The translations under genes were made by a program, and so were the position numbers. From contig NZ_FPBF01000004.1 in NCBI RefSeq assembly GCF_900116615.1, positions 310,001-374,000 of the forward strand: a stretch of DNA of 64,000 nt. The letters are read 5' to 3'. The first letter of the stretch is position 1, and the number at the start of each line of letters is the position of its first letter. This DNA is from Algoriphagus locisalis. GTDB taxonomy: Bacteria; Bacteroidota; Bacteroidia; Cytophagales; Cyclobacteriaceae. Shown here in pieces: positions 1 through 7,787 of the stretch. Below the pieces are notes generated by a model, which saw only the letters and a list, made by a program, of their open reading frames with translations, did no database searches and was not told where the DNA came from.

Positions 1-744
1 AATGCAAAATTGTTTTCAGGAGTAAAGCATTACATGGCTATAGCAAGCCGAGATTCTGAAAGACGGTATTCCTATATCGATAATCCTCAAAAAGATAAAA
101 CTTACAATCTGGATTATAAACAAATGAAGGCGTTTGACATCATTCTGGAAGTTCCAAAAGAAGATTTTTTATTTTTTGGCTACAGAATCCTAAGTTTGGA
201 TAAGAGAGATGGGCGAAACTTCCCAAATTATATTCTCGGAGATAGGGGTTTTTATAATGCTCAGGAAGACCATTATAAACTGGAATATATTGGTGACTTA
301 AAGACTTATGCGACTAGTATCACCGCCTATAAAGCAGCAAATCAAAATCTATTCTATTACTATTCGAAAATTGGAAGTCCACCAGATAAGATTACTTTCC
401 TGGATATAGATGATGTAAAGATTGCTAAAAATACGATCTCTGATTTTCAATTTGAAACCACAGTTGAAGACGCTTGGCATTACAGTGTGGGTTTCCAGTC
501 ATCTAAGAGTGTTACAAATGGGCTGCCTACTTCTCGCTCTTTCATTTGGAGCATAAATGGGCCAGCAAGTTCATTTTCTATCACACTTCCAGAAGAATTA
601 AAGGAGGCTCATCCTCATTTCCTTTCTGATCTGTCTCACCTCTACTTAGGAGGTGCAGGAATCACTAAGAAAATAAACCAATCAAACTCCGAAGGTATGA
701 CAGAAGATGAATCCATATCAGTATATCAACTGTATAATAATTAA
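1..744 (+). CDS. Hypothetical protein, 5' end cut by window edge
   Basis: The frame is open from the first base to a TAA at 742-744, so this is the C-terminal ~247 residues of a longer protein. The first in-window start-like codon is a TTG at 10, which is probably not the real start. The protein is rich in Tyr, Phe, Lys and Asp and has no obvious membrane segment or known motif. Its alternating polar/aromatic pattern resembles secreted or surface beta-rich proteins of Bacteroidota. I do not recognise a family. It lies 131 bp upstream of an SDR gene with no overlap, so co-transcription is uncertain. Confidence 0.6.
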   Translation, partial: NAKLFSGVKHYMAIASRDSERRYSYIDNPQKDKTYNLDYKQMKAFDIILEVPKEDFLFFGYRILSLDKRDGRNFPNYILGDRGFYNAQEDHYKLEYIGDLKTYATSITAYKAANQNLFYYYSKIGSPPDKITFLDIDDVKIAKNTISDFQFETTVEDAWHYSVGFQSSKSVTNGLPTSRSFIWSINGPASSFSITLPEELKEAHPHFLSDLSHLYLGGAGITKKINQSNSEGMTEDESISVYQLYNN

Positions 745-875
745 CATCTTTTAGTTTTACTACCTTTCTCCCCCTCCTTTCTTAATAAGAACTGGATTTT
801 TCTAGATAAAAACTATCCTAAATAGAACTCTATTCCTTGCTAGCTGTTTTGTCACTATTCAAGAAAAAGAAAACT

Positions 876-1598
876 ATGCAATCACTTAAAGGAAAAAGCG
901 CGCTGATCACTGGCGCAGGAAAAGGATTAGGTAAAGCTATTTCCCTGGCTCTTGCCGCAGAAGGAGTTCACTTGGCCATTTTATCCAGAACAGAATCTGA
1001 TCTTTTAAAGGTTAAGGATGAAGTCGCTGCCATCGACTCCTCGCTGAAAGTCGCAATAGCTGTAGCGGATCAGTCGGATTTTACGAGTATCAGAACTGCA
1101 ATCGCTTCATTGATCTCCGAAGTCGGCGTACCTGATATTTTGGTGAATAATGCCGGAACAGGCAAATTTGGTAAATTCCTCGATCTGGAAGTTAGCGAAT
1201 GGGAGCATATCGTGAAGGTCAATCTTTTTGGCGTTTACTATGTAATCCATGAAGTACTTCCAGGAATGCTGGAAAGAAAATCAGGAGATATTGTAAATGT
1301 TTCTTCTACTGCCGGACAGAAAGGAAATCCGATGACCAGTGCCTACAGCGCTTCCAAATTTGGACTGAATGGGCTGACAGAATCACTGATGATGGAAGTA
1401 AGAAAGTCAGATATCCGCGTATTTAGCATGAGTCCTAGCACAGTGGCAACTGACTTAGCTAAAGACAACAATCTGACAGATGGAAATCCTGACAAAGTAT
1501 TGCAACCAGAGGATTTTGCGGAATTGCTGGTAGCTCACTTGAAACTGCCAAAAAGGGCTTTAGTGAAAGAAGTGGGACTTTGGTCCACTAATCCATAA
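876..1598 (+). CDS. SDR-family oxidoreductase (3-ketoacyl-ACP reductase-like)
   Basis: Cytosolic NAD(P)-dependent short-chain dehydrogenase/reductase of 240 residues, the usual length for classical SDRs. Visible motifs are the nucleotide-binding TGAGKGLG near residues 12-19, NNAG near 91-94, a catalytic Ser in NVSSTAG and the YSASK catalytic Tyr/Lys pair. The open frame extends upstream to a TTG at 837, but I chose the ATG at 876 because the protein then begins with the expected short lead (MQSLKGKSALITG). The substrate cannot be named: FabG-like ketoacyl reductases and many alcohol dehydrogenases share this architecture. The next gene, a flavin-dependent oxidoreductase, starts 68 bp downstream and may be co-transcribed. 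Confidence 0.85.
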   Translation: MQSLKGKSALITGAGKGLGKAISLALAAEGVHLAILSRTESDLLKVKDEVAAIDSSLKVAIAVADQSDFTSIRTAIASLISEVGVPDILVNNAGTGKFGKFLDLEVSEWEHIVKVNLFGVYYVIHEVLPGMLERKSGDIVNVSSTAGQKGNPMTSAYSASKFGLNGLTESLMMEVRKSDIRVFSMSPSTVATDLAKDNNLTDGNPDKVLQPEDFAELLVAHLKLPKRALVKEVGLWSTNP

Positions 1599-1666
1599 AA
1601 CTCAGTTTTAAATGCAACTTAATTGCATTTAGTATGGTTGCTTAACTATCACAAAACTCTTTAAAA

Positions 1667-2572
1667 ATGGAAAGCAATCAATTCGAAGTAATCATCATCG
1701 GCGGAAGCTATGCAGGACTTGCAGCGGCAATGGCCTTGGGCAGATCTTTACGAAAAGTTCTGGTCATTGACGCTGGCAAACCCTGCAACAGGCAAACACC
1801 ACACTCCCACAATTTTTTGACTCAGGATGGAAGTACACCTGCAGAAATCTCAAGGATTGGCAGAGAGCAGGTGGCGAAATACGATACAGTGACTTTTCTT
1901 GATGGTTTTGCCATCGAAGGAAAAAAGATCAATTCAGGTTTTGAGATCCGAACTGAAAAAGGAGAAGTATTCCACTCCAAAAAGCTGATTTTCGCCACTG
2001 GAGTGAAAGATATTCTTCCGGCAATCCCAGGTTTAGCAGAATGCTGGGGAATTTCTGTCATCCACTGTCCTTACTGCCATGGCTATGAAGTCAGAAACCA
2101 ACGCACGGGTATTTTGGCAAATGGGGAATTTGCTTTTGAATTTGGAAAAATGATCACTAACTGGACCAAAGATTTGACTTTGTTTACCAATGGAGAATCT
2201 ACGTTGACCAAAGAACAAACAGCATTGCTCAAGTCGAAAAATGTCAAAATCATTGAAACTGAAATTGAGAAAATTCAGCATCAGGAAGGCCGGATTCAAA
2301 GTATTAACTTAATAGATGGAAGCTCAGTTTCCCTAAATGCCCTATACGCCAAACCTGATTTTGAACAGAACTCTTCCATCATTGCCTCACTCGGATGTGA
2401 GCTGAAAAGCAATGGATATCTGGAAGTAGATCAGCTTCAAAAAACTACTGTAGCGGGAGTTTTTGCCTGTGGCGATAATACCAACATGTTCCGATCTGTA
2501 GCATTTGCGGTTTCTTCAGGAACTATGGCGGGAGCAGTCTGCAACAAGGAATTGATTGACGAGGAGTTTTAG
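1667..2572 (+). CDS. NAD(P)/FAD-dependent oxidoreductase, thioredoxin reductase-like
   Basis: A 301-residue two-dinucleotide-binding flavoprotein of the TrxR-like class. The N-terminal FAD motif GGSYAG lies near residue 12, a redox-active CPYC pair at 134/137 matches the TrxB active-site position, and a C-terminal GVFACGDNTN segment matches the second FAD-contact motif. Family knowledge predicts NADPH-to-disulfide electron transfer. The sequence is closer to the shorter TrxR-like oxidoreductases seen beside SDRs or regulators than to housekeeping TrxB, so the partner is unknown. The ATG at 1667 is preceded by an A-rich stretch and is the only sensible start. Confidence 0.82.
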   Translation: MESNQFEVIIIGGSYAGLAAAMALGRSLRKVLVIDAGKPCNRQTPHSHNFLTQDGSTPAEISRIGREQVAKYDTVTFLDGFAIEGKKINSGFEIRTEKGEVFHSKKLIFATGVKDILPAIPGLAECWGISVIHCPYCHGYEVRNQRTGILANGEFAFEFGKMITNWTKDLTLFTNGESTLTKEQTALLKSKNVKIIETEIEKIQHQEGRIQSINLIDGSSVSLNALYAKPDFEQNSSIIASLGCELKSNGYLEVDQLQKTTVAGVFACGDNTNMFRSVAFAVSSGTMAGAVCNKELIDEEF

Positions 2573-2786
2573 AAAGACTGATTCCTCCCTTTAGTGAGAA
2601 CCAATTGGGAGTCTGATGAAGCGATTTGACAAGCGAATGAGTGAAGCCAATTTGCATTGAGCTGCAAACATTTGCTTGTCTTTTTGATGCTTTACCATGT
2701 ATAATTCTATTTTTTGACAAAAGTCAAGGCATAAGCTTTCCTATGTCCTTAGCTTTGAAGGAATTATTAAAATCAATTCACGCCCC

Positions 2787-4079
2787 ATGACTCAACTCAA
2801 GCATTTCAGTTTATTTTTAATTTCAATAATTGCTTTCAGCTGCAGCAGCTCTTCCAATGAACAGACATTTGACAGTTCTGCGCTTCCAAGAATGTCTCAA
2901 GAGCAGACAGAAAAAGTCATCGAAGACTTTATCATGGCTGAAGATGGAGCGACGATTGAGATTCCAGGCGGATTTTATGAATTAAACACCCAATTGATTC
3001 TTGACAATAAGTCAAACATCACCATCAAGGGTGCTGGAATGAAGGAAACTGTCCTTTCATTTAAAAACCTCAAAACCGGTGGAGAAGGCATCAAACTAGT
3101 AGGAAATAACCTGACTATCCAAGATCTAACTGTAGAAGATGCCCCAGGAGATGGAGTGAAAGTACAGCATACCGATGGCATTACTTTTCGCAGAATCAAC
3201 GTCACCTGGACGAATGGCGACAAATCAAAAAATGGCACTTACGCCATTTATCCTGTGCAGTGTAAAAATGTGATGATAGACGAAGTAATTGCCTCTCACT
3301 CTCGTGACGCAGGTATTTATGTAGGCCAGTCCGAAAACATTATTGTCAAAAACTCACTTGCCTTCGGAAATGTAGCTGGTATAGAAATCGAAAATTGTGA
3401 CAATGCGGAAGTATTCGGCAATGTAGCCCGTGACAATGCAGGTGGGATTTTGGTTTTCAACTTACCAGGCTTGCCAAAAGCTGACGGTGCAAAAACCAAA
3501 ATCTACGATAACGACATCATCGAAAACAACCACGAGAACTTTGCTACAGCTATCGGAGAAGGACCAAATGGCAATACCGTTACTATGATCCCTCCAGGAT
3601 CCGGTGTGATTCTTTTGGCAGCAAAAGAAGTAGAAATCTACAATAACCGCATCCTTCGCAACAAGACTACAGGAATTGCGATTGCCAGCTATCAGATCAC
3701 AGGCTTTCCAAGTGAAGCCCCAAACTGGTCACCTTTCACCAGCGACATTTACATTCATGACAATGAGTATGATCGTACTAAGGGCTTTCCAGATCTAAGC
3801 CGCGAGTTGGGACAATTGATCAGCATTTATAATGCGCATGGCAAAGCCAAAACCCAGGACATTATTTACGATGGCATTTGGGATGAATCTATCAGCAAAG
3901 ACATCACTTCTAACCCGATGAACCTGTGCCTTTCGGAGAAAAATATAGCAGATCTATTCTTTACCAGATTCGATCTATCCAAAGGAGAAGATAACATTGA
4001 AGCGTTTGCAGATGCTACTCCTTTCCAAAACTGCTCAGTCCCTGTAGAAACCAATGTCAGCGCTATAGCTGAAATGTAA
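2787..4079 (+). CDS. Parallel beta-helix repeat lipoprotein (TIGR03805-like)
   Basis: A 430-residue exported protein. Residues 1-19 form a lipoprotein signal ending in a lipobox with Cys19 (AFSC), so it should be lipid-anchored in the envelope. The body has repeated short strands with Asn/Asp/Gly turns (for example NITIKGAG, NLTIQDL, NIIVKNS, NAEVFGN, EVEIYNN), the pattern of right-handed parallel beta-helices of the NosD/pectate-lyase fold. From memory, TIGR03805 beta-helix proteins occur in two-gene pairs with a second exported family (TIGR03806); the next gene fits that. The stop codon and the next ATG share base 4079 (TAATG), so translation is coupled. The function of the pair is unknown; a polysaccharide ligand is only a guess from the fold. 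Confidence 0.8.
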   Translation: MTQLKHFSLFLISIIAFSCSSSSNEQTFDSSALPRMSQEQTEKVIEDFIMAEDGATIEIPGGFYELNTQLILDNKSNITIKGAGMKETVLSFKNLKTGGEGIKLVGNNLTIQDLTVEDAPGDGVKVQHTDGITFRRINVTWTNGDKSKNGTYAIYPVQCKNVMIDEVIASHSRDAGIYVGQSENIIVKNSLAFGNVAGIEIENCDNAEVFGNVARDNAGGILVFNLPGLPKADGAKTKIYDNDIIENNHENFATAIGEGPNGNTVTMIPPGSGVILLAAKEVEIYNNRILRNKTTGIAIASYQITGFPSEAPNWSPFTSDIYIHDNEYDRTKGFPDLSRELGQLISIYNAHGKAKTQDIIYDGIWDESISKDITSNPMNLCLSEKNIADLFFTRFDLSKGEDNIEAFADATPFQNCSVPVETNVSAIAEM

Positions 4080-5170
4080 TGAGAACTAGTAAAATTTTCT
4101 GGGGGCTCAATCTTGTTTTAGTAATTACAGTTTTAATCGTTGCCTGTAAAACCGAACCCGAAACAGCAGCTGTACAAGAACCTACTTTAAAAGAAGAATC
4201 GGCAGATGGCGTTTTCCCATACGGAAGGCTTTCCACCTATGGTTTCTTTTCTGGTGAATTGAATGAATTGAGCCCAGTGGAAGAAGTGATTCCTTACAAA
4301 CCTGCCTCTTCGCTTTTCACAGATTATGCCTTGAAAATTCGCTTTATTTTCTTTCCAGAAGGGGAAAAAGCTTCTCTTACTTCGAATGAACTTGATTTCC
4401 CTCAAGGCACTGTTCTCATCAAGAACTTCTATTATCCGGAAGACTTCAGAAAGCCCGAAGGTGCCAGAAGAATCATAGAGACAAGACTATTGATCAATGA
4501 GGAAAAAGGCTGGGTAGCCTATCCTTACATTTGGAATGAAAGCCAAACTGAAGCGATCCTAAAAGTAGTAGGCGGAGAAATCGAGGTATCTTTCACAGAT
4601 TATGATGGGAAAGACCAGGTAATCAACTACCTCGTTCCAAACAAAAATCAGTGTAAAACCTGCCACAACAAGTCTGAGGTATTGGCTCCAATTGGAGTAA
4701 AAGTTCAGCACCTGAATAATGAGCTGGAATTTAATTCAGGAAAAGCTAACCAATTGGCGTACTGGACAGAGTTAGGAAAACTGGAAGGTTTTGAGGGAGA
4801 AAAAGCCCACCCAGCGATGATTAACTATGAGGATGAAAACCTTCCTCTGGATGACAGAGCCATGGCTTACCTAGACATCAATTGCTCGCATTGCCATAGC
4901 GCAGAAGGTCCGGCAAGCACTTCTGGGCTTTTCCTTACCTACGATCAAACTGATCCAAGAAAACTTGGCGTGAACAAAATCCCCGTTGCGGCGGGCAATG
5001 GTGCGGGGACATTTGATTTTGATATCGTGCCTGGAAAAGCAGATGAATCCATCATTCCACATAGGATGAACTCCACGGAAGTAGGAATCGCAATGCCGGA
5101 GCTGGGAAGAACGACCGTCCACAAGGAAGGCGTCCAGCTAATCAAGGATTGGATTAATGGGATGAAGTAG
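4079..5170 (+). CDS. Diheme c-type cytochrome lipoprotein (SO2930/HNE_0200-like)
   Basis: A 363-residue exported cytochrome. A lipoprotein signal ends at Cys23 (IVAC). Two covalent heme c sites are visible: CKTCH at 192-196 and CSHCH at 269-273. The N-terminal ~170 residues carry no heme motif and look beta-rich. This arrangement fits the SO2930-type diheme cytochromes (TIGR03806 group) that accompany beta-helix proteins. It starts on the last base of the beta-helix gene's stop codon, implying stoichiometric synthesis of the two envelope lipoproteins. It may pass electrons to or from an envelope redox partner, but no donor or acceptor is encoded nearby. A bidirectional terminator follows at 5401-5429. 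Confidence 0.83.
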   Translation: MRTSKIFWGLNLVLVITVLIVACKTEPETAAVQEPTLKEESADGVFPYGRLSTYGFFSGELNELSPVEEVIPYKPASSLFTDYALKIRFIFFPEGEKASLTSNELDFPQGTVLIKNFYYPEDFRKPEGARRIIETRLLINEEKGWVAYPYIWNESQTEAILKVVGGEIEVSFTDYDGKDQVINYLVPNKNQCKTCHNKSEVLAPIGVKVQHLNNELEFNSGKANQLAYWTELGKLEGFEGEKAHPAMINYEDENLPLDDRAMAYLDINCSHCHSAEGPASTSGLFLTYDQTDPRKLGVNKIPVAAGNGAGTFDFDIVPGKADESIIPHRMNSTEVGIAMPELGRTTVHKEGVQLIKDWINGMK

Positions 5171-5200
5171 GGATTACCCTCAAAACTCAGGCGGCTATTT

Positions 5201-5353
5201 TCGTTCCATCGGAACGATTCGTTGGTAGCAATAAAATATGTCTGTGTATTATCGTTCCTTAGGAACGAATGGTAATTTTAATCAAACGTTCCTATGGAAC
5301 GTAAAACATAAATCCAATACTCCAAGACTACCAACCAGATGTCCCTCTGGGAC
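5201..5353. repeat. REP/REPIN-like cluster of short palindromes
   Basis: Four small hairpins lie within 153 bp: cgttcc-atc-ggaacg (5202-5216), cgttcc-tta-ggaacg (5253-5267), cgttcc-tat-ggaacg (5287-5301) and gtccc-tct-gggac (5341-5353). The octamer GTTGGTAG at 5221-5228 follows the first hairpin, and its reverse complement CTACCAAC at 5328-5335 precedes the last. The outermost hairpins plus octamers therefore form two head modules in inverted orientation, the architecture of REPINs mobilised by REP-associated tyrosine transposases. No RAYT gene is in the window. Confidence 0.6.
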
Positions 5354-5391
5354 AAAAGAACCGCGCTCCAATTGTGCGGTGAACTCAGTGG

Positions 5392-5434
5392 ATCAAAAAA
5401 AATGCCTCCGGTTTAAAGTCGGAGGCATTTTACC
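5392..5434. terminator. Bidirectional intrinsic terminator
   Basis: A perfect 10-bp stem, aatgcctccg (5401-5410) with cggaggcatt (5420-5429), has a 9-nt loop. It is preceded by a run of A and followed by a run of T, so it can act on both strands. It lies between the convergent diheme cytochrome (+) and barrel (-) genes. Confidence 0.8.
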
Positions 5435-5440
5435 TTATTA

Positions 5441-5592
5441 AATATGTATATCCTCTTTTCTGCCAGTAAGGAAGCAAAAGCAGCATAGGATATGTTAAAC
5501 TTAAGAATTGAGGGTACTTCGGTCTTCGGTCATCGGTCTTCTGGCCGCTTGAGCAGAGAAATATTGGTTATTGGCATCATTCCGTATATTCA
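5441..5592 (-). repeat. Interspersed ~150 bp repeat, copy A (inverted relative to copy B)
   Basis: The reverse complement of this segment aligns over its whole length with 59518-59662, including blocks such as atacggaatgatgcca, accaatatttct, agaagaccgatgaccgaag and ccttactggcagaaaag. By eye about four in five positions agree; copy A carries one extra accgaag-type unit. Both copies are intergenic, between convergent genes and next to the 3' end of an outer-membrane barrel gene. No open reading frame is conserved between them. Confidence 0.75.
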
Positions 5593-5609
5593 TATTATCA
5601 CATTATTCC

Positions 5610-6209
5610 TTAGAAAGTATATCCAGCAGAAAGCTTAAATCCCCTGTTATACACATCAGCATCACTATCTTTAAAGATAGGTGTAAAGCCATAGTCATAG
5701 GATGCCTGCACGTTGAATCCCTTAGGTAGATTGTAGCCCAAACCTAATACCAATCCAATATCTGTCTCCTTGATCGCCTCAGAATCGTAGGAAACTGTAT
5801 TTCCAAAGAAATCACCTTCAAACTTAGAACTTGCCAAGAATGAGATCTGCGGTCCTGCAAAAACATTAAATCCATCGGATGGATAAAGTCGAAATAGTAC
5901 AGGAATGTCAACATATCCTAAGATCGCTCGGCTATCCACAAAGTCGTCATTCTGAGTTCCTTTCACAGAGTAATAAACTCCTGGCTCCAAAGCCAATCTA
6001 TCCGTCATAAATAACATGGTGTATCCACCGACATGGAAGCCTACCCGATTGGTGTAAGAATTTTCAGAGACATCATCTCCCCCAAAATTGAATAAGTTGG
6101 CTCCGCCTCGAACACCGAACCCGCCTGGTTTTTCAGAAGACTGGGCTTGGGAAAGCTGGACCATTCCAAGTCCAAGGGCGATAATTAAGAATACTTTTTT
6201 CATAGTCAA
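5610..6209 (-). CDS. Outer-membrane beta-barrel (porin family) protein
   Basis: A 199-residue exported protein with an N-terminal signal peptide (KKVFLIIALGLGMVQLSQAQ) and cleavage expected after about residue 23. The mature part alternates hydrophobic and polar residues with Gly/Tyr-rich strands (FGVRGGANLF, ALEPGVYYSV, GFKLSAGYTF) and ends in an aromatic residue, as expected for a barrel recognised by the BAM complex. This matches the PF13568-type small barrels common in Bacteroidota. A start at residue 3 (MKK) is also possible. Its ligand or role is not evident. Its 5' leader resembles those of the barrel genes at 34810 and 59718. Confidence 0.8.
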   Translation of the reverse strand: MTMKKVFLIIALGLGMVQLSQAQSSEKPGGFGVRGGANLFNFGGDDVSENSYTNRVGFHVGGYTMLFMTDRLALEPGVYYSVKGTQNDDFVDSRAILGYVDIPVLFRLYPSDGFNVFAGPQISFLASSKFEGDFFGNTVSYDSEAIKETDIGLVLGLGYNLPKGFNVQASYDYGFTPIFKDSDADVYNRGFKLSAGYTF

Positions 6210-6262
6210 ATACTAGTTGGTTTTCCCCACTGTATTCCCACGACCATGCCAAAAACAATTCT

Positions 6263-7345
6263 CTAATCTAATTTCTCGATTACTTTCTTATCGATGTAAT
6301 CCGAATTAAGCAAGCTAAGTGCACCCATATATTTCATGTCAAAGTTGAGGGTGTCTCCGACTTTATAGCCATTTGGATTCTGCCCCAAATTGATAATCAA
6401 CATGTCCGAACTACCGCCTAAAATCTCATAATCTCCATCGGCTGGTATAAGGTATTTAGGATCTACGTCAAGCAAACCTATATCAATAATGGCTCTGAAA
6501 GAACTTTGTCCATACAGCGTTTCATCGATCTCAGCAGTTTCTCCCTGAGGGTTAGCAGCCAGATTTCCAACGGGTAAAAGAGGCTTTTCCTGCATTTCGA
6601 TAATCTCCGCATGCAGCTCAAAAACATCTCCGTTCATCCCTTCGATTACCTTTTCCTCAAACAAATCAAGCCCAAAATAAAGGGTCTCACCTACCCTGAA
6701 ATGATTGATTCCTTTGGGAAGTTGGTGGGTTAACATCAACGGAATTGTTACTGAAGTTCCGGCAGAAACCCAAGGGATTTCCTTATTGAATTTGAGTTCG
6801 ATAATCTGCTTGTAAAGCGATAACTGAATAAGCTTATCTGTCGATGGCATCACACCATTCAGGCAATTCAGGTTGGTACCCAAGCCAATGATTTCTATGT
6901 TTGGAAGATGGAAGATTTGGGAATAAAATTCCACTAATCGCTCACCCATTACTCCTTCGCGAAGATCCCCTGTCTCCACCATAATAATAATCTTGTGCTT
7001 CTTTCCCTGCTTTACCGCTTCCTGACTTATCCAACGAATAGTTTCCAGCTCGCTATTCAAGCTGACGTCAGCAAACTGCACCATTTTACGCACATATCTT
7101 TTGGATACAGGCTTGATATAAACAGTTTGTAGGTTGGGGTCGAGACTTTTGGCAATTTCAAGGTTACCTATCCTACTGTCATGGACTTCCTTTACGCCAA
7201 GATCAATTAGTTCCTGAAGAAAAAGTTTGTTGCCACAAAGCAATTTGGAAACTACTCCCCAGGAGATATCGCTTTCTGCAAAGGTCTTTTTAAGAAACTC
7301 AAAGTTTTCTTTGAGCTTAGGTCTATTTAAAGTCAGGTAAGCCAT
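6263..7345 (-). CDS. Alanine/ornithine racemase-family PLP enzyme
   Basis: A 360-residue protein with the alanine racemase N-terminal TIM-barrel. The expected PLP Schiff-base Lys is Lys34 in WGVVSKLLCGN; the following GN and later TNLNCL and GTSVTIPL segments fit the YhfX/ornithine racemase branch rather than canonical Alr. It probably interconverts L- and D-forms of an amino acid in the cytosol. It is the last gene of a compact operon: it starts one base after the GNAT gene's stop, which in turn overlaps the symporter gene. That context suggests import, racemisation and modification of one amino acid, but the substrate is not readable from sequence. Confidence 0.78.
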   Translation of the reverse strand: MAYLTLNRPKLKENFEFLKKTFAESDISWGVVSKLLCGNKLFLQELIDLGVKEVHDSRIGNLEIAKSLDPNLQTVYIKPVSKRYVRKMVQFADVSLNSELETIRWISQEAVKQGKKHKIIIMVETGDLREGVMGERLVEFYSQIFHLPNIEIIGLGTNLNCLNGVMPSTDKLIQLSLYKQIIELKFNKEIPWVSAGTSVTIPLMLTHQLPKGINHFRVGETLYFGLDLFEEKVIEGMNGDVFELHAEIIEMQEKPLLPVGNLAANPQGETAEIDETLYGQSSFRAIIDIGLLDVDPKYLIPADGDYEILGGSSDMLIINLGQNPNGYKVGDTLNFDMKYMGALSLLNSDYIDKKVIEKLD

Positions 7346-7346
7346 G

Positions 7347-7787
7347 TCACTTAGTCAACCTCATTTCAAGGTATTTGTTGGTAAAGCCTATTCTTTCGTA
7401 TAGCTTCTTGGCAGGATTGTCCGGCTCCACGTGCAAGGCAATAGAACCATTAGCCATTTTGATAGCCATATCCATAATTTTTCCCCCAATTCCTTTTCCT
7501 CTTTGTTCAGCATCTACAGCGATGTAAACGAGGATATTTTCAGGGATATATCCTGACATTCCAGTTTTATTCATCACCAAAACGCCAAGCAATTTGCCAT
7601 TTTCCCTGGCCATCACCACAAAACCTCCGGCGTGGAGACTTTGATCCAAGGCATAATCAAGGCACTTCATAATATCCTCTTTCGGATCACCATATTGGCC
7701 AAGGTGAACAAAGAGAAAGTCTGCGATTTCATTTTTTTGCAAATACGTCGCAGAGTCAATAGTGGATAGAGTTTCTAGTTTGATCAT
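7347..7787 (-). CDS. GNAT-family N-acetyltransferase
   Basis: A 146-residue single-domain GNAT. The acetyl-CoA pyrophosphate-binding motif A is seen as VDAEQRGKGIGGKIM in the centre, and the C-terminal strand-helix with KKLYERIGF matches motif B. Such enzymes move an acetyl group to a primary amine of an amino acid, peptide or small molecule. It overlaps the upstream symporter gene by four bases (ATGA) and is one base from the racemase, so the three are translationally coupled. A role in acetylating the same amino acid that is imported and racemised is an inference from context only. Confidence 0.8.
   Translation of the reverse strand: MIKLETLSTIDSATYLQKNEIADFLFVHLGQYGDPKEDIMKCLDYALDQSLHAGGFVVMARENGKLLGVLVMNKTGMSGYIPENILVYIAVDAEQRGKGIGGKIMDMAIKMANGSIALHVEPDNPAKKLYERIGFTNKYLEMRLTK

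Noticed and set aside
5238..5441. 67-codon plus-strand frame in the REP region
   Set aside because: It consists of the palindromic repeats and ends in the terminator hairpin; no start context or protein-like composition.
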